From Blumeriella jaapii (lineage: Eukaryota; Ascomycota; Leotiomycetes; Helotiales; Drepanopezizaceae): 64,000 nucleotides of DNA. Positions 1 through 12,208 of this stretch are shown here, piece by piece. Both the position numbers and the translations under genes were made by a program. Numbering within the stretch: the stretch's first letter is position 1; each line of letters opens with the position of its first letter. The DNA is taken from positions 186,001 through 250,000 of the forward strand of contig VWND01000072.1 of assembly GCA_009599575.1 (NCBI GenBank), given 5' to 3'. The notes under the pieces are model-generated. The model saw only the letters and a list, made by a program, of their open reading frames with translations. It did no database searches and was not told the DNA's origin.

Positions 1-3000
1 TTGGAAGCCTTCCCCGCACCAATCTTTCTTGAAGCTCGACGGTTGGTATTGCGAATAGTCTTTTGGTAATCAGCCTCTTCTTTGAGCTGAAGCTCCCACT
101 CGTTGGCAAAGTTGTCAAGATCCTCGCACCAAAGATCCTTCTCACTAAGCTGCTCCATGGTGTCATGCTCAACCTTTTTGGCTGCCATTTGCGCCTTGAG
201 CTTCTCGACACGCTCTTCAGTTAGCGACCAGATGGGCAACTGTCGATGTGTCAGCGGAGAAGCCCTACTCCGGAAAAGAACTACTTACTCCAAGCAGATA
301 GTCGAAGTCTCGAGCACCGGAATCGTCGTCAGCAGAAACCTCCTCGGTGTTTTCCACAACATCATCGGTCTCTCCGGACTTCTTGGCATCCTGGACCTTG
401 GGGAATGCATCATATCCACGCTTGCGTAGCTCGGCAACCAGGACCGGCTTCTTTTGCTTGGATACTGTCAACTTATTGTCGATGATCTCCAACACGAATC
501 TGGCCTGGTTCTTGAGCTTGCGATACTCAGTGTTGATCTTAGCCAACCAAAATGCCTGCCAGAATTAGTCGTGCCTACCACAGATACTCAGAGAGCGGGC
601 ATACCTTGCGCTTTGTGTACATGGCGAATCGGTAGTTGTAGAACTCCTCAAGAATTTCCTCGACGTTCTCATACTTCTTAATCTGACCTCGATGGTCAAA
701 TGCAACCAGGTTGGAGGTAGCAACCGTTTTCCTCAACTTGAAGCGGTCGAGCAGACCGTCAGTCAAGGCCGCCTTCATGTGCTTTTCATCAAGTTGGACG
801 ACGAAGTGAACACTCTTGTGGTCGTTGTACTCCTTGTAGTCCTTGATGAATGATGGAACCTTTTCTCCCTTGATAATCTCTTCGAGCTTCGCCTTGTAGT
901 CATCTGTCCAAACACGAATAGGAAGTTCCGTAATCTCGACTTCGTTGTTTCCCATATCTCTGATAACGCCATCGAAGTTGTATCGCATAGGTCCGGCTTC
1001 TTCAGGAGTACCCTTCCAGCCACGGAACCAAGGAACCATGGTTTCAAATGGCTTCTCCTCAGTATCACCTTCTTCCAAGCGGCCCATGCGCCGCTTCAGG
1101 TTCTTGACAATGTCCAGTGGGTGGTAGTTGGGAATCGTGGTACTCCAGCCGGTACCAATACCATCCGCACCGTTGACGAGCACCATGGGAACAACAGGGC
1201 AGTATAGTGTTGGCTCAATGCTCTTGCCATCGTCAACGTTGTGTTCATAGAGCGGCTCATCAAGTGCAGAAAATACGCGTCTGGCGAAAGGGGAAAGTCT
1301 GGTGAAAATGTATCGAGGACTAGCAGAATCACTTCCTCCTGCAAGTCGGGATCCGAAATTTCCGCTAGGCTCCAGACAGTTGATGTTATTGGACCCCGTG
1401 AAGTTCTGGGCAAGACCAACGATAGTCATGTGCATAGAGGCTTCACCGTGATGGTAGGCGGTGTTTTCAGAAACGTAACCAGCCAGCTCAACAACCTTCA
1501 TGTCCTTGACAAGGTTTCGCTTGAAGCAAGCAAACATGACCTTTCGTTGACCAGGCTTGAAACCATCGATAACAGATGGGATGGAACGAATGTTGTCTGC
1601 CATGCTGAAGAGAATAAGCTCCTTGTTGATAAAGTTATCGTAGGTCAGAGTCCGAGTAGAGTGGTCCAGGAAGGTTCCCGGGAGGAAGTTGCCCAGCCAT
1701 GCCTTACGAGCATCGGCCTTCTTCTTGGAGAACGCCAACTCAACAAGCTCTTCTTCGGCTGGGGTCATAACCTCAAACTCTCTCAAGTGATCGTCCAGAT
1801 TGCTAAAGTAAACTTGGGCGTCCTCGGGCAAACTGGTACCCAGACCCTTGTAGTACTTGTGATTCCAACCCTTCTCGTGTGCGTGGCGCTCCTTCCATTC
1901 CTCGTACTGCGGCATGGTGAAAAAGGACTTTTGGCTAATTGGCTTTTTCGGGTTAGGGCCCTTATAGACCTTGACAATAGGTGTGATGAACTCTCGGAAA
2001 AAGTCGGGCAGCTTCAGCAGACTGGGGAATTGGACTTGAAGGAAATTGATCAGGAGACCTTTGATATGACTACCATCGTGATCCTGATCGGCCATGATCA
2101 TCAAATGTCCATAACGAAGGCCGGTGGTGTCCTTGTAGCTTTGTTTGTGCTTCAATCCTAGGAATTGCTTGATGTTCTGGATTTCCGCGTTCTTACCAAT
2201 TTGGTCAATGGAAGCATCACGAACATTGAGGAGTTTACCTCGAAGAGGGAAGACGCCGATGCGATCGGGATCCAACACAGCTCTGCCTGCAACCGCAAGA
2301 CCCTTGGCGGAGTCTCCTTCTGTCAAAATAAGAGTACACTCGTGGCCTCGTCTCGTACCAGCCAAGTTGGCATCCACAAGCTTGGGGTTGCTCATACGGG
2401 ATCGCTTATTTCCGTCACTCTTCGCCAAGACCTGATCGGCCTTTTGTTGCTGGAAATTCAAGATGTTCTGCACGGCTTCGGTCTGGCCAATCTTCTTCAA
2501 AAATTGATCTGTAAGAACACACTTGCTACCAAATTGCTTGGCCTTGGTAGTCAGTTGTTCCTTGGTCTGCGAGGTGAAGGCGGGGTTGACGATTAAACAG
2601 TTGACAAAGAGGAAAATGTGGTTTCTGATCTGGTTGGTCTTCAAAGCCGTGCCCTTAGAGTTCTTCTTCTTGACTACAGCCATCAACTGGTCGCAAATCT
2701 GGTCGGCGATGTAGTTGACATGAGTACCACCCGAGGTCGTGGCAATGGAGTTGACGAAGGACACTTGTTGAAACGAGCCATCCGATACCGCAAAACCAAC
2801 TTCCCACTTCTCGTGTGCTTTCGGGTCCTCGATGATGACCGATGCTGACGGAGGCTCTGCGCCTTCTTCGACACCACGTTCCTTGTTGATGGCTTTGGCA
2901 TACATTTCAATGTACTTCTTGAAGTCTAACTTAATGAGTGTTCCGTTGAGGGTGACTTTGACGCCTTTGAGAGTTCCTGCCATATCGTAGACTCGGCGCT

Positions 3001-4334
3001 TTATCAAGGCTTCGAAGTCATCGTCGATGTTTGTCATCTTGAATTTCTTGTAGTCGGGTGTGAAGGTAACGCGGGTAAAATCGGCAGATTTGCTAGACGA
3101 GATTTTGGCCTTGCCCATCTTGCTCATGTTTTCTGTCCAGGTCTGCTTGTATCTCTTTCCAGAGTTCGAGTCCTGGGTCTCCAATGTGAACTCTGTACTG
3201 AAGATATTACAAAGCTTGGCTCCGTAGCCATTTCGGCCTCCCGTGGTCTTTTCCTCATCGTCATCGTAGTTAGACCCTGTGAGCAGATGGCCAAAGATCA
3301 TCTCTGGGATATAAATTCCTTCTTTCTACAGGGGAATTAGCGAAGACGAGGACCAAGCAAGAAATTCTCGACATACCTTATGGAGCTCGACTGGGATACC
3401 AGCACCATCGTTCTCAACGCTGATCTCTCCCTTCTCCTTGTCCACCACAACCTTGATCGATTTCATGGACGCATCACGCTGTTTGTTATCGGCGGCATTG
3501 ACCAGAATCTCATCGAAGATCTTGTAAAGACCAGGGACGAATGAAACCTTGCGCTGCTCCATAGATTGGGACTCGGAATTAAACACCCACATGAGCTCGG
3601 TGGTTTGTTCCACGGAACCAATGTACGTATCCGGACGCTTGATGATGTGCTGGAGCTGTGTGAGCTTCTGGTATTGGTCCGTTGCGTCCTTCTTGGCCTT
3701 TGGCTTTGGCTTCACGGGCTCGTCATCGTCATCGTCGAGTGCCATACTCTCGTTTGCGATATCTGCTAGAGGCTTCCCTCCACCCTTTTTCGCAGGAGCC
3801 TTCTTCTGCTTCTTGCTACTTGGCGGGGTAGTCGAGAGGAGGGAGGCATCGTCGTTCCCAATTGGATCGGAGGCAGGTTCTTCGTCATCGCTATCTGGTT
3901 TTGAGCGCTTCTTCGAGGCGGCTACCTTGGGCGGGGCCTTCGCGGTCTTCAGAGTCGTCTGTACCATCTTCTTCGGGGGTCCCTTTGCCTTGGGCTCCTT
4001 GGGGGCTTTCGGAGCAGTCGTTTTTTTCGTTGTGGTCTTCGCCTTCGACTTCTACACGTGTGGTTAGCCAAAGATAATGAGAAAGTCAACAGAAATCAAA
4101 GGTAACACCAGGAATGCTTAGTGAAAGGCAAGATCTACCACAAAGGCAGGATCGACTATAAAGACAGGAATGACTAGGTCGCCGGAAGAAATCGAAGGTG
4201 AAATTGAAGGCGACAGGCGTGTAGACTGGAGGTTTCAAAGCTTCAATGGGATTACTTACTGGCGCAGGTGGTTCAAACCCATCGGAGTCACTGTGCCCCA
4301 GATCGAAAACCGAATCGTCCATGTCGCTGTCCAT
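1..4334 (-). CDS. TOP2: DNA topoisomerase II (3' end beyond window)
   Basis: Type IIA topoisomerase that passes one DNA duplex through a transient double-strand break, using ATP, in the nucleus. Model: complement of <1..239, 289..555, 605..3325, 3377..4051, 4260..4334; all junctions are GT..AG and keep frame. About 1325 residues are visible. The first ~135 residues are acidic/lysine-rich. The GHKL ATPase follows, with IFDEILVNAADNKQRD (about residue 200) and the ATP-lid motif GRNGYGAKLCNIF. The TOPRIM domain has EGDSAKG and the metal-binding DQDHDGSH. The breakage-reunion domain has the active tyrosine in SPRYIFTRLSPFA. Exon 5 starts in the conserved LPIWSLTEERVEKL segment. Fungal enzymes are near 1600 residues, so the charged C-terminal tail is missing only because the window starts here. 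The start at 4334 opens a 25-codon first exon. Identity is very secure; the first exon is the least certain part. Confidence 0.96.
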
Positions 4335-6340
4335 GGTAGCGATTTGTGCGCGAAGTGCGCGTCTGGGCTGTTTGCCTTTAGCAAGGGGGATGCCCTAGTA
4401 CGCAGTGAAAGAACTGTGGGAGGTTCCAATCTGTAGTGAAAGCGTGTGTGTGGTATGGAGACGCGCAGTTGTGTTTGCTGTCGCCGTCGTTATGGGTTGC
4501 ATTGCACGCGTGGTGGTTGATTGATGCTTGTCGTGAGTTGAATGGCCGACGAGGGCTTTGTTTACAAAATAAAAGTACACACAGCACAGGCGCGCCCCAC
4601 GTCCAAGTCCTCCTGATGCGGCCGCTAGCTCGGACGAGGGAAGAGCCGCGTCACATGATCAGATTGCTACATAAGCTCGCTAAGGCACGTCACGGGACTA
4701 TAGATACCTGAGGCTCAACAGCTCTTAGTTCAGTCAATTAATGACTTTGAACCGCAACAGAAGTGCTTTGATAAGTCTAGCCGAGTTCGCCCCTCCCCCT
4801 TTTCCTCCGACGAGCGTACTCGCTTATTTGTTGATGTGCCGTGTTTACTTGGCTGACCTTCTGCAGCTGCAACAATGCTCGCTCTTCCCAGACTACCTAC
4901 CTACAGTACCACTTCTGAGGCGATATACTTACAGTACAGTACTTATTAAGGTGCTAAGGTACAGTAGCTACTCTTCCCTCCTGTTGCTACATGTCACTTT
5001 CATGAGCACGTCGTCAAGAAACATCAAGTTCTACAGCCGTTGGACATGGGCTTCACCTCCGTCATCAGCCCCCTCATGTCTCACAGCATGCAATCCGGTG
5101 GATTGACCACCGTTTCGAAAGTGCACACACAGCCTAGGTACCTAGGCGGCCGTTCGACCCGTGGGGGTCTTGATGTAGCGGCTCTGAGCATCTCGAATGC
5201 CGCCCCGCCTGACCTGGATACTATCACTTTCAACAAGGTACGTGTCACCGCACCTGCTCTCACAATAGAGCGGTTGAGGTGTAACGTCTTGATGGTGATA
5301 TGGTATGGCCTTCGTGCCGTCATCGCCAACTTGCCGGCGACCATGCACTAGTCCAGCCATGCGGCAGCAACATGGGCCATACATGATATGCCACTGCTGC
5401 CCAATACGGGCCTCCAAGTGCCTGCGTACCTCCATCTCTCCACGCGTTCGTCTGCCAGAACAACAGCCGGCACTAGGGGAGGCACGGAAGTTGGTCCTGG
5501 CACAGCTGGTACCACGCTCGTCGCTACGTTGAGGCTCTTGCAGCATTTCCATCTCAAATCTCGCCTCGCTGATATCAACGTCGGTACTACTTCGATGCCA
5601 GTTTCATCCTCTGGATCCTCCATTCTAGGACCTGGTGGCCGCGATATCATCGATTGCCACAATTCGGGAGCATCGAACAGCCGATATCGCTCACGAAAAT
5701 CTCAAACGCTGCAACGGCCCCCTGCCCCTGCGTGTTGTCTTTCGAGTCTCTGAAAATTCCGCACGACCATCGAAGGGGCCATGCTGTGCTCTCCATCAAG
5801 CCAATCGTCCTCTTTGTCCCTGCATCCCCTCTGTCCGTTTGCTCAAGTGCATGGAAGCGAGAACGTGGTTGGTCTTAAATTTCTGTGTCAATGCGTGCGC
5901 TTTGCGGGTATTTGCATGTTTCTGGATTAGTGTTCCGCGATTTAGACTGCCCTTCAGATCGCGCACGACTCGAGGATAGGTAGACGAGCTGTCTATGTGG
6001 CGTATGGGCACGTGGCTGTGTTATTACAATCGCTAGGTAAAGCGGTCATCCCATATTTTTGTTGAATCTCCCATCCTTTTTTTACCCTGTATCTTCCTCT
6101 GTTGATGTTCCAAGCATGCTCTTATTTGTGGTGGCCAAACAATGCTAGGGCCATCCCGATCTCAATGTCTTTCAATCTCCCATTTTAGCAAAGCTTTCTG
6201 GCTTCTTAGTTGGAGCCACCGATTAAAGGCTGTACGACGCTTGCTTGCATGAGTCCCGTGCCTCCCTCGTTAATTTTCAGTGACAGCGGCAGAGAACGAA
6301 TTCTCGAAGAAGCGTGGAAGTTCTTTGGGGACCTGAGAGA

Positions 6341-6360
6341 GGGGGGGGGGGGGGGGGGGG
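6341..6360 (+). repeat. G20 homopolymer
   Basis: Twenty consecutive G on the + strand, about 1.3 kb upstream of the APSES gene start. The exact length may be an assembly estimate, because such tracts are hard to sequence. Confidence 0.9.
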
Positions 6361-6698
6361 ATGATAGACCGGTTACGGACATGAAGCATCACAGCAGGGT
6401 TATGAGATCTTTGAGGCGCTTCAAAAATCCTTGGAGTACTCTCTTTACAGGGTGGGGTGATCATGATCTCCGGTCCATGCTGCCTGCCCCTTTGACCCAT
6501 GGCTTGAACATGGGATGAAGTCTGGAGAGCTGCTATCCACGTGCATCGAGTCAAGCAAGCTGTCCCAGAGTCTACTGGGCACGATACTAAGATTTCTTTG
6601 TCTATTTGCGAAAAGTGGCTGGCCTCTGCGACGGACCATCCGCATCTGCTGCGGCCTCCCGTCCCCAAGACTCCTAGCCAGCAGTGTGCCCGGTTCCA

Positions 6699-6736
6699 CC
6701 CCCCCCCCCCCCCCCCACCCCCCCCCCCCCCCCCCC
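6699..6736 (+). repeat. C18-A-C19 homopolymer pair
   Basis: Two C runs (6699-6716 and 6718-6736) separated by one A. They are complementary to the G20 tract about 340 bp upstream. Confidence 0.9.
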
Positions 6737-7648
6737 TCTCTCCTCCTCCTCACACCCTCTACTTTGAACAAGCTCTTCTCCCGATCGGGCAGTAGCACAT
6801 ACACTACCAGTATCAAACTCAGGTAATGGAGTATGGCCAGATGCCATCTGCTGCCACGCTAGCCCACGCCATTGCCCTATGTAGCAACTCCAACTGCGTT
6901 AGGGGTCTAGCGACCAGAGTCCCTCGATCTCTAACCTAGGACGTGCCTACAAGTGGCTAGCTCGGCTGACTTGTTGGCCTTCTGGCGACGGGCACGGGAA
7001 CGGAGAATCCTCACAGAAGCTTTCTGGAGTTCATTTGAAGTGCGATCCCATCCCCTCGGGAACCCTTTTTTCAAAGCAATTATTACCACGCGAGGAACTC
7101 AAAAAGAGATATCTCCTCTCGAAGATTGCTGCAGCCACCAAAGAAGGAATCAAGGACCAAGTTTCTCTCATTCTCAAGTGTTTGTTGACCATTCTCGCCC
7201 TCGACTTCGCGAATGAGCGGTGGGAGACGTGCAAACGGACGACCAAGCTACCCCAGGTCGGTTCCTAGACATGCCAACAAAGAGACTTCCACACCGAACA
7301 CGCTGACCGTGCTCCAAGACACCAGTAAGAAGTTCTGAATTGTCGCCAAATCCGCACCCCTAGCAGACGCTGAAGATTCTGAAGCTCCACGCTCGTTATC
7401 TCCTCGATCCTCTTAAAGACGGCGGAGCAGACAATACCTGAAGCTCCGTTTGCTTGCCTCCCAAACAGTGGCCCTCCGACCCGCGGTATCAGGATTCCAA
7501 GCCGGGCAGCGTCCCTTCTCGAAGAAAAGAGCCCGCTATTAGCCATCCTACCGATACTACAGATCAGCTTCCCAATAGTCTGCCCTGCAGCCATTGGAAA
7601 AGGCTCTATTACACGCCGAATTCCTCAACACATCACTCACTCACCGCC

Positions 7649-9431
7649 ATGCTCTCCGTGGCATCGCTTCTCAACCCTGTCAAAGCAGAACCTACGACGC
7701 GGGGCAGTACACGACTTCCTTCAAGTCCCCCTTCCTCTCTGTGTACCTCGTCCTCACCTCATGGTAGCCCTCTGCTGCCCTCTTACCAGCATTCGATCAA
7801 GAAATCGAAGATGACTAAGGACGGTGCTGTGTTCGCCAAGGGGAAGATCAAGGGACATGTTCGGTTCTCTCCGTTTGAACGGCTGGAGGCGGATGTTCTC
7901 GACGATGTCCGGAAGTTCCAGGTTTATCCCCTGGGCAACATCCAAGAGTATGCTCGCCACATTCCTTATAACAGCGAGAAGAAAACTTTTCTCGAGAAGA
8001 CTGGTAGAGAGAGCTTCGAAGGTATGACCTTCACGATTTGGCTCCGAAAAAAGCAAGTTGCTAAGGGCAGGTAGTCTTCCAGTACGTTTTCAAGGTGCCA
8101 GGAGACGACAAGGAGTATGTCGTTATGTGGGACTACAACATCGGCCTCGTTCGCATCACTCCCTTTTTCAAATGCTGCAAATACTCCAAGGTTAGTGGTT
8201 GCTGCCCAGCATCTCCAGAGCCTGCTCTGACATGTCAACAGACAACCCCCGCCAAAATGCTGAACTTGAACCCCGGCCTCAAAGAGATAACCCACAGCAT
8301 CACTGGCGGTGCTCTCGCAGCCCAAGGTAAACAAACGCTGTGAGATCCGTGGAAAGCCTCCAACGTTGACGCAAAATCACAGGCTACTGGATGCCTTACT
8401 CCTGCGCCTTAGCAGTCTGCACCACCTTCTGTGCTCACATCGCCCCGGCCCTGATCCCCATCTTCGGACCCTCCTTTCCCTCTCTCTGCGTGCCCCCCGA
8501 AGCCCCCGAGCATGGCCGCATGATAATCGACACCTCCATCGTCCTCGCCGCCACCGCCGAAGCCGAAGCATTCCGGCTCTCCTACTCCTCCCCCGCTGCC
8601 TCCTCGCCCTACGGCAATCCCTCGTCGTCCCGGGACTCGTACAGCCCAGGCCACATGTCCGACACGAACCAGTCGATGCGCCACACGCCTCCCAACGCCT
8701 CGCACACCCACGCACGCACCATCTCCGGCGCCATGGGCAGACGCCTGCGCCTGAAACGAGGCCTGGGCGGCGAATCGCCCTACGGCCTCCTCGCCAACGC
8801 CGACGCCGACTTCGACACGCCCAGCGAGAGCAGCGCCAGCAACGACGGGCCGGCCTACTTCTTCTCGCCCGTGTCCTCGCCATCGGCCGCCCAGCCGTCC
8901 CCGGCACAGCCCTCGTACGCCTCCTCGTTCTTCCACCACCCGCGGGGCCGGCACGAGATGCAGCAGAACGCGGCGAGCCACCAAGCGAATTCCTCGCTTA
9001 ACGTCAACATGCAGGCCGGCGCGAATCCGCTGCTGAGCGCTATCCCGAGGAGCACGGGCATGGGACTGCCGGATATGAGTAGGAGGTGGCGGGCTGCGGC
9101 GCCGGGACCGGGGAAGAGGAGGGCGGACGAGGTGGATGCTGACGATGGGTACGACGGCGAGGAGAGCAGCGTGGCGGACGACAAGGCCAGTGTGAGTATG
9201 TCCGTCACCGAGGACGCCGCGGCCGGCAGCGGCAGCGGCAGCGGCAGCGGCAGCGGTAGTAGGGACCGGGACCGCGACGTGCCGATGGAAGACATAGGTC
9301 GCGCGGAGAGGAAAGCTGCGTGGCTGCTTATGAACCTGAGTGTGAAGGACGGAGAGTGCGGCGCCGAAGCCGCAGCGAGAGAGGGGAATGGGGAGGGGCC
9401 GCGAATCAAGAGGAGAAGAGGGAGTTTGTGA
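7649..9431 (+). CDS. APSES/KilA-N domain protein, Bqt4-like
   Basis: Exons 7649..8021, 8075..8190, 8242..8326, 8383..9431 give 540 residues. The APSES-type fold spans roughly residues 60-200: [59 protein letters not shown], then [16 protein letters not shown]. In ascomycetes this variant belongs to the Bqt4-type family (in fission yeast Bqt4 anchors telomeres at the nuclear envelope) rather than to StuA-type regulators; that assignment is from memory. The C-terminal half is low-complexity (Ser/Ala/Pro, then a Gly-Ser repeat near residue 465) and GC-rich, and produces long meaningless antisense frames. I see no clear C-terminal membrane anchor. The start is chosen for its good context (caccgccATG); an in-frame ATG at 7454 would add 65 residues. 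Introns are 53, 51 and 56 bp. Confidence 0.88.
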
Positions 9432-10894
9432 AGCTCTTCTTCTCTCGTCTTTCTTTACCTTCTCGATGTTTGTCGCTTGCGGAGTCTGGGGTATGGATGG
9501 GTACAGGTGGATGGGGGTGTTGGAAGGAAGAGCCGTGGAAAAGGAGTGCACTGGCTGAAGGAAACGATATCACGTTTTGGATGGGCATAATCTGCACGGT
9601 CTTGCATCGCGATCGCACGGGAGCGTCGGTCTTCTTTTTGTTTGGCATGTTTATCTCTTTGGAAGATCGTGCTGTGTTTCGCGGGAAGGGAGGGCTCGAT
9701 CTTGGTTGATCAGGTTGGTACATGGCTCGGGACAGGTGGAATGGCTGGAAAATACATGGGATTGGCAACGAGGAACGAGGAATGAGGGATGACCACTTCA
9801 CGGCATGTCTGTCCATACAATGACACTGTATACGTACGTACGTAGCTTGTAATAAACCATCCGAGTGAACAGCCGGTCTGAACACCCACCCTGCTTTGAA
9901 GGACGAGAAGCCAGAAGCCATATCTTGCACGCAAAAAGGTCAGCAAGTACCTACAGTACTGTAGGGATACGATCCTCTCCGTCAAACCGCTATTCCTCGG
10001 CCTTGCTCGTTGCACAGAAGGATTTCCTGAAGAAGCGACGTGCATCAACTTGAGTCAAGCGCCAGTCGCAGGCCCAGTGCCTTGTGCGTAGGACGAGATC
10101 CCATCGTCCTCGTTGACGAAAGCGACGACGTGCATAAGGGCCTGAAACGGCGATGCTCATCAAGTTGCCGTCGAGTTGAGCCTCCTGGCTTGCTTGAAAG
10201 CTGCGAGTAGGACTCAACCTACAGCCCTCGTGGACGAAAGGGGCGTCCTGCATGGGCACCGAGTAAGCAGCGTGCCGTCGTATTTTAAGCCTCTTCGCCT
10301 TCATGGAGAATGGGCGTAAGGCAGACCCATTACCCTCGTTCACAAAAGCAGCTTCTGGCATAGATTGCACATGGAGATCCTGTTGCACGGCAGATACCAA
10401 GCCTTTTGCCGTCCCATCAACAGTCTACCAAATGCCGTTGGATGCGTGTTTCATCGACTTCATCGTCCACAAACACTCCGGCACCCCCCCCCCCTTTTCC
10501 AAACGGAAAATACGTCTGTCAACACAGCGTCGGACACATGTCCCCACAACGGTCACTCGGTGCCGCTGTATACTCCAGACATGCTAAAGCCACGAACTGC
10601 TGCTGGTTGCCGCCGGGTGTCCCCATCGGCTATGTCTGGCAAGCCGGCGGGAGAATCGGGATGCAAGCACACAAGCTGGGCATTTCTCCTCAAGTTTCCT
10701 TCTTTCTTCCCTCGAATTAGATTCCTATTCAGGTACCCGTCCTTCGTTTCGTGGTTTCGTCTCACCTCTCGGCGGGAGTACGATGACGATGACTACCTAT
10801 GAATAGGTGTCCTTCCTTCCGTCAACGTCCCTTCACTCATCTGACAGCAATCGTATGTTGTTTTCGATTTTTCCAGTGGATGGACGGAAACGCC
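9432..10894. other. Intergenic spacer between convergent genes
   Basis: It lies downstream of both the APSES gene and CNS1. No gene is recognised. It holds a degenerate tandem repeat (listed separately), a C11 tract near 10484-10494 and one palindromic CTACAGTACTGTAG near 9953. Confidence 0.6.
10040..10480 (-). repeat. Degenerate tandem repeat, ~90-118 bp period
   Basis: On the minus strand a motif of the form ATGC-N8-TTYGTSVACGAGG recurs. ATG positions are near 10454 (weak), 10361, 10253, 10135 and 10045 (weak). Three copies read MPEAAFVNEG, MQDAPFVHEG and MHVVAFVNED, the last in another frame. The frame is not kept between copies, so this looks like a decayed DNA repeat rather than a repeat protein. 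Confidence 0.6.
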
Positions 10895-12208
10895 TCATTT
10901 TCCCTTCGAGCCTAGTCCCTCCGTTGCTTTCTTCGTCTTGAAGTCCTTCACCCACGCCTCAGCCTTTGCTTTCGGCACGACGAAGATCTTGACCACCTCG
11001 TCTACAATTTCCACGTTCCCCTCGCTTAAGACCTTCAAAAGGGGTACTTTTCTGCCAACCTTGATGAGCCCCCCGGTGACGGTCTCCATGTAGCATTCCA
11101 CTTTTGATGGCGTGTACTCGCCAGCCTTATCCCATGGGAGGGGCAAGATATAACTCAAGTGTTGACCCAGTGACTCTGTCTCATTGAACGCTTTGACGAA
11201 GTCGGACTCCAGGTGCAGCGGATACAAGAGCACTGTTGGGAACGTAAGAGTGGACGTAGGATCGGTAGGTTCAGGCACGAGCTGTATCTTTGCGTCTTCC
11301 ATTTCCGGTGGCTGGGCTGTCTTGCGTGTCTTGATATCCCGTGCTTTGAGAGCAGCAGCCAGAGTCAAAGCCTCTACTCGTTGTCGCTGTGCCCGCTCCA
11401 GCTCCTTCTTCTTCCTTGCTGCAACAACCGAGTGTCTTGTGACGATTTCCTGAGCCACAGATTTGAGAGCTTTATTTTCCGGATCGAGAGCCAAGCCTCG
11501 TGCACACGCATCGTCCGCCTCCCCAATCCTATCCAGAGCCAGCAGCGCCTTCGAAGATCTGTAGAACGCTTTCACATTCCTAGGGTTTATCCTCAGCACA
11601 CTCCCACAGTCCAGTGTGCAGCTCCTGTAGTTCTTGAGCTCCAGATGACACGCTGCTCTGTTCACCAAACTGGCCTCCAACACCGCAATCTCCTTTTTGA
11701 CTTCCTCCTCGTCAACAACCTCTTCCTCGTCCTCAACAGCCTTCGCCTTCTCCTTCAACCTCCCGTTCAACTTGGCCTTGGCCTGCCGTTTCCGCACCTC
11801 GACGAGCAAGACCTCAATCCCCTTGCCATAAAACTCCTTCGCATCCTTCCACGCCTTCTCCCGAAAACATTCGTTTCCGCGTTCCTTGAAGCCGGCTGCA
11901 ACTTCCAAGGGTGTTCCCTCGTACGCCAATGCTTTCAATGCTTCCAATCCATCGTTCTCTTCTAGGTCGGTCATGAACAGAGGAAGCTTATTCAGATCCG
12001 CGAGGATCTCGGCGCCAGACTTGTCGCGAATTTCTGCGAGCGCTGGAGGTAGAGCTGGGGTCGTGCCATCGCCGCTGGTGGGGGCTGAGCTGTAGGCATT
12101 GAGGGCTGCTGTGAGGAGGTCGGGTCCGGCCTCTGCTTCTTGGGGAGAAGAAGAGGATGAGATGTTGACGGACGATTCGAATGGTTTGGAAAGCTCCTCG
12201 ATCTTCAT
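10895..12208 (-). CDS. CNS1: Hsp90 co-chaperone Cns1/TTC4, TPR protein
   Basis: A single exon of 437 residues. Cns1/TTC4 proteins bind Hsp90/Hsp70 C-terminal tails through a TPR clamp and are essential in budding yeast. The visible TPR run covers roughly residues 105-265: GFKERGNECFREKAWKDAKE, then SLVNRAACHLELKNYRSCTL and AFYRSSKALLALDRIGEADD. A Lys/Arg-rich helix follows, then a C-terminal wheel-type domain with TFPTVLLYPLHLESDFVKAF. The upstream in-frame ATG at 12316 would add 36 basic residues not expected in this family, so MKIEELSKPF at 12208 is preferred. A charged insert (about residues 150-175, EDEEEVVDEEEVKKE) sits between TPR1 and TPR2, as in other fungal members. Confidence 0.93.
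   Translation of the reverse strand: MKIEELSKPFESSVNISSSSSPQEAEAGPDLLTAALNAYSSAPTSGDGTTPALPPALAEIRDKSGAEILADLNKLPLFMTDLEENDGLEALKALAYEGTPLEVAAGFKERGNECFREKAWKDAKEFYGKGIEVLLVEVRKRQAKAKLNGRLKEKAKAVEDEEEVVDEEEVKKEIAVLEASLVNRAACHLELKNYRSCTLDCGSVLRINPRNVKAFYRSSKALLALDRIGEADDACARGLALDPENKALKSVAQEIVTRHSVVAARKKKELERAQRQRVEALTLAAALKARDIKTRKTAQPPEMEDAKIQLVPEPTDPTSTLTFPTVLLYPLHLESDFVKAFNETESLGQHLSYILPLPWDKAGEYTPSKVECYMETVTGGLIKVGRKVPLLKVLSEGNVEIVDEVVKIFVVPKAKAEAWVKDFKTKKATEGLGSKGK

Larger units (their letters stand above)
4335..7648. other. Long intergenic spacer, divergent TOP2 / APSES gene
   Basis: No coding region here shows a recognisable domain, codon pattern or plausible splice structure; the open frames are short and unlike known families. 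The spacer lies between two divergently transcribed genes, so it should hold both promoters and probably a long 5' leader of the APSES gene. Visible oddities are a pure G tract, two C tracts, and a cluster of TACAGTA-type octamers near 4895-4970. Confidence 0.6.

Noticed and set aside
1241..2161. 306-codon plus-strand open frame inside TOP2
   Set aside because: Antisense shadow of the conserved topoisomerase exon, without its own family features.
5040..5979. Several overlapping open frames of about 100 codons on both strands
   Set aside because: No conserved motifs, frames on both strands of similar length, and no start context or splice support.
8409..9551. Long minus-strand open frame (about 380 codons) opposite the APSES gene's last exon
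   Set aside because: Arg/Gly/Val-rich mirror of a GC-rich low-complexity exon. No conserved motif; a shadow.
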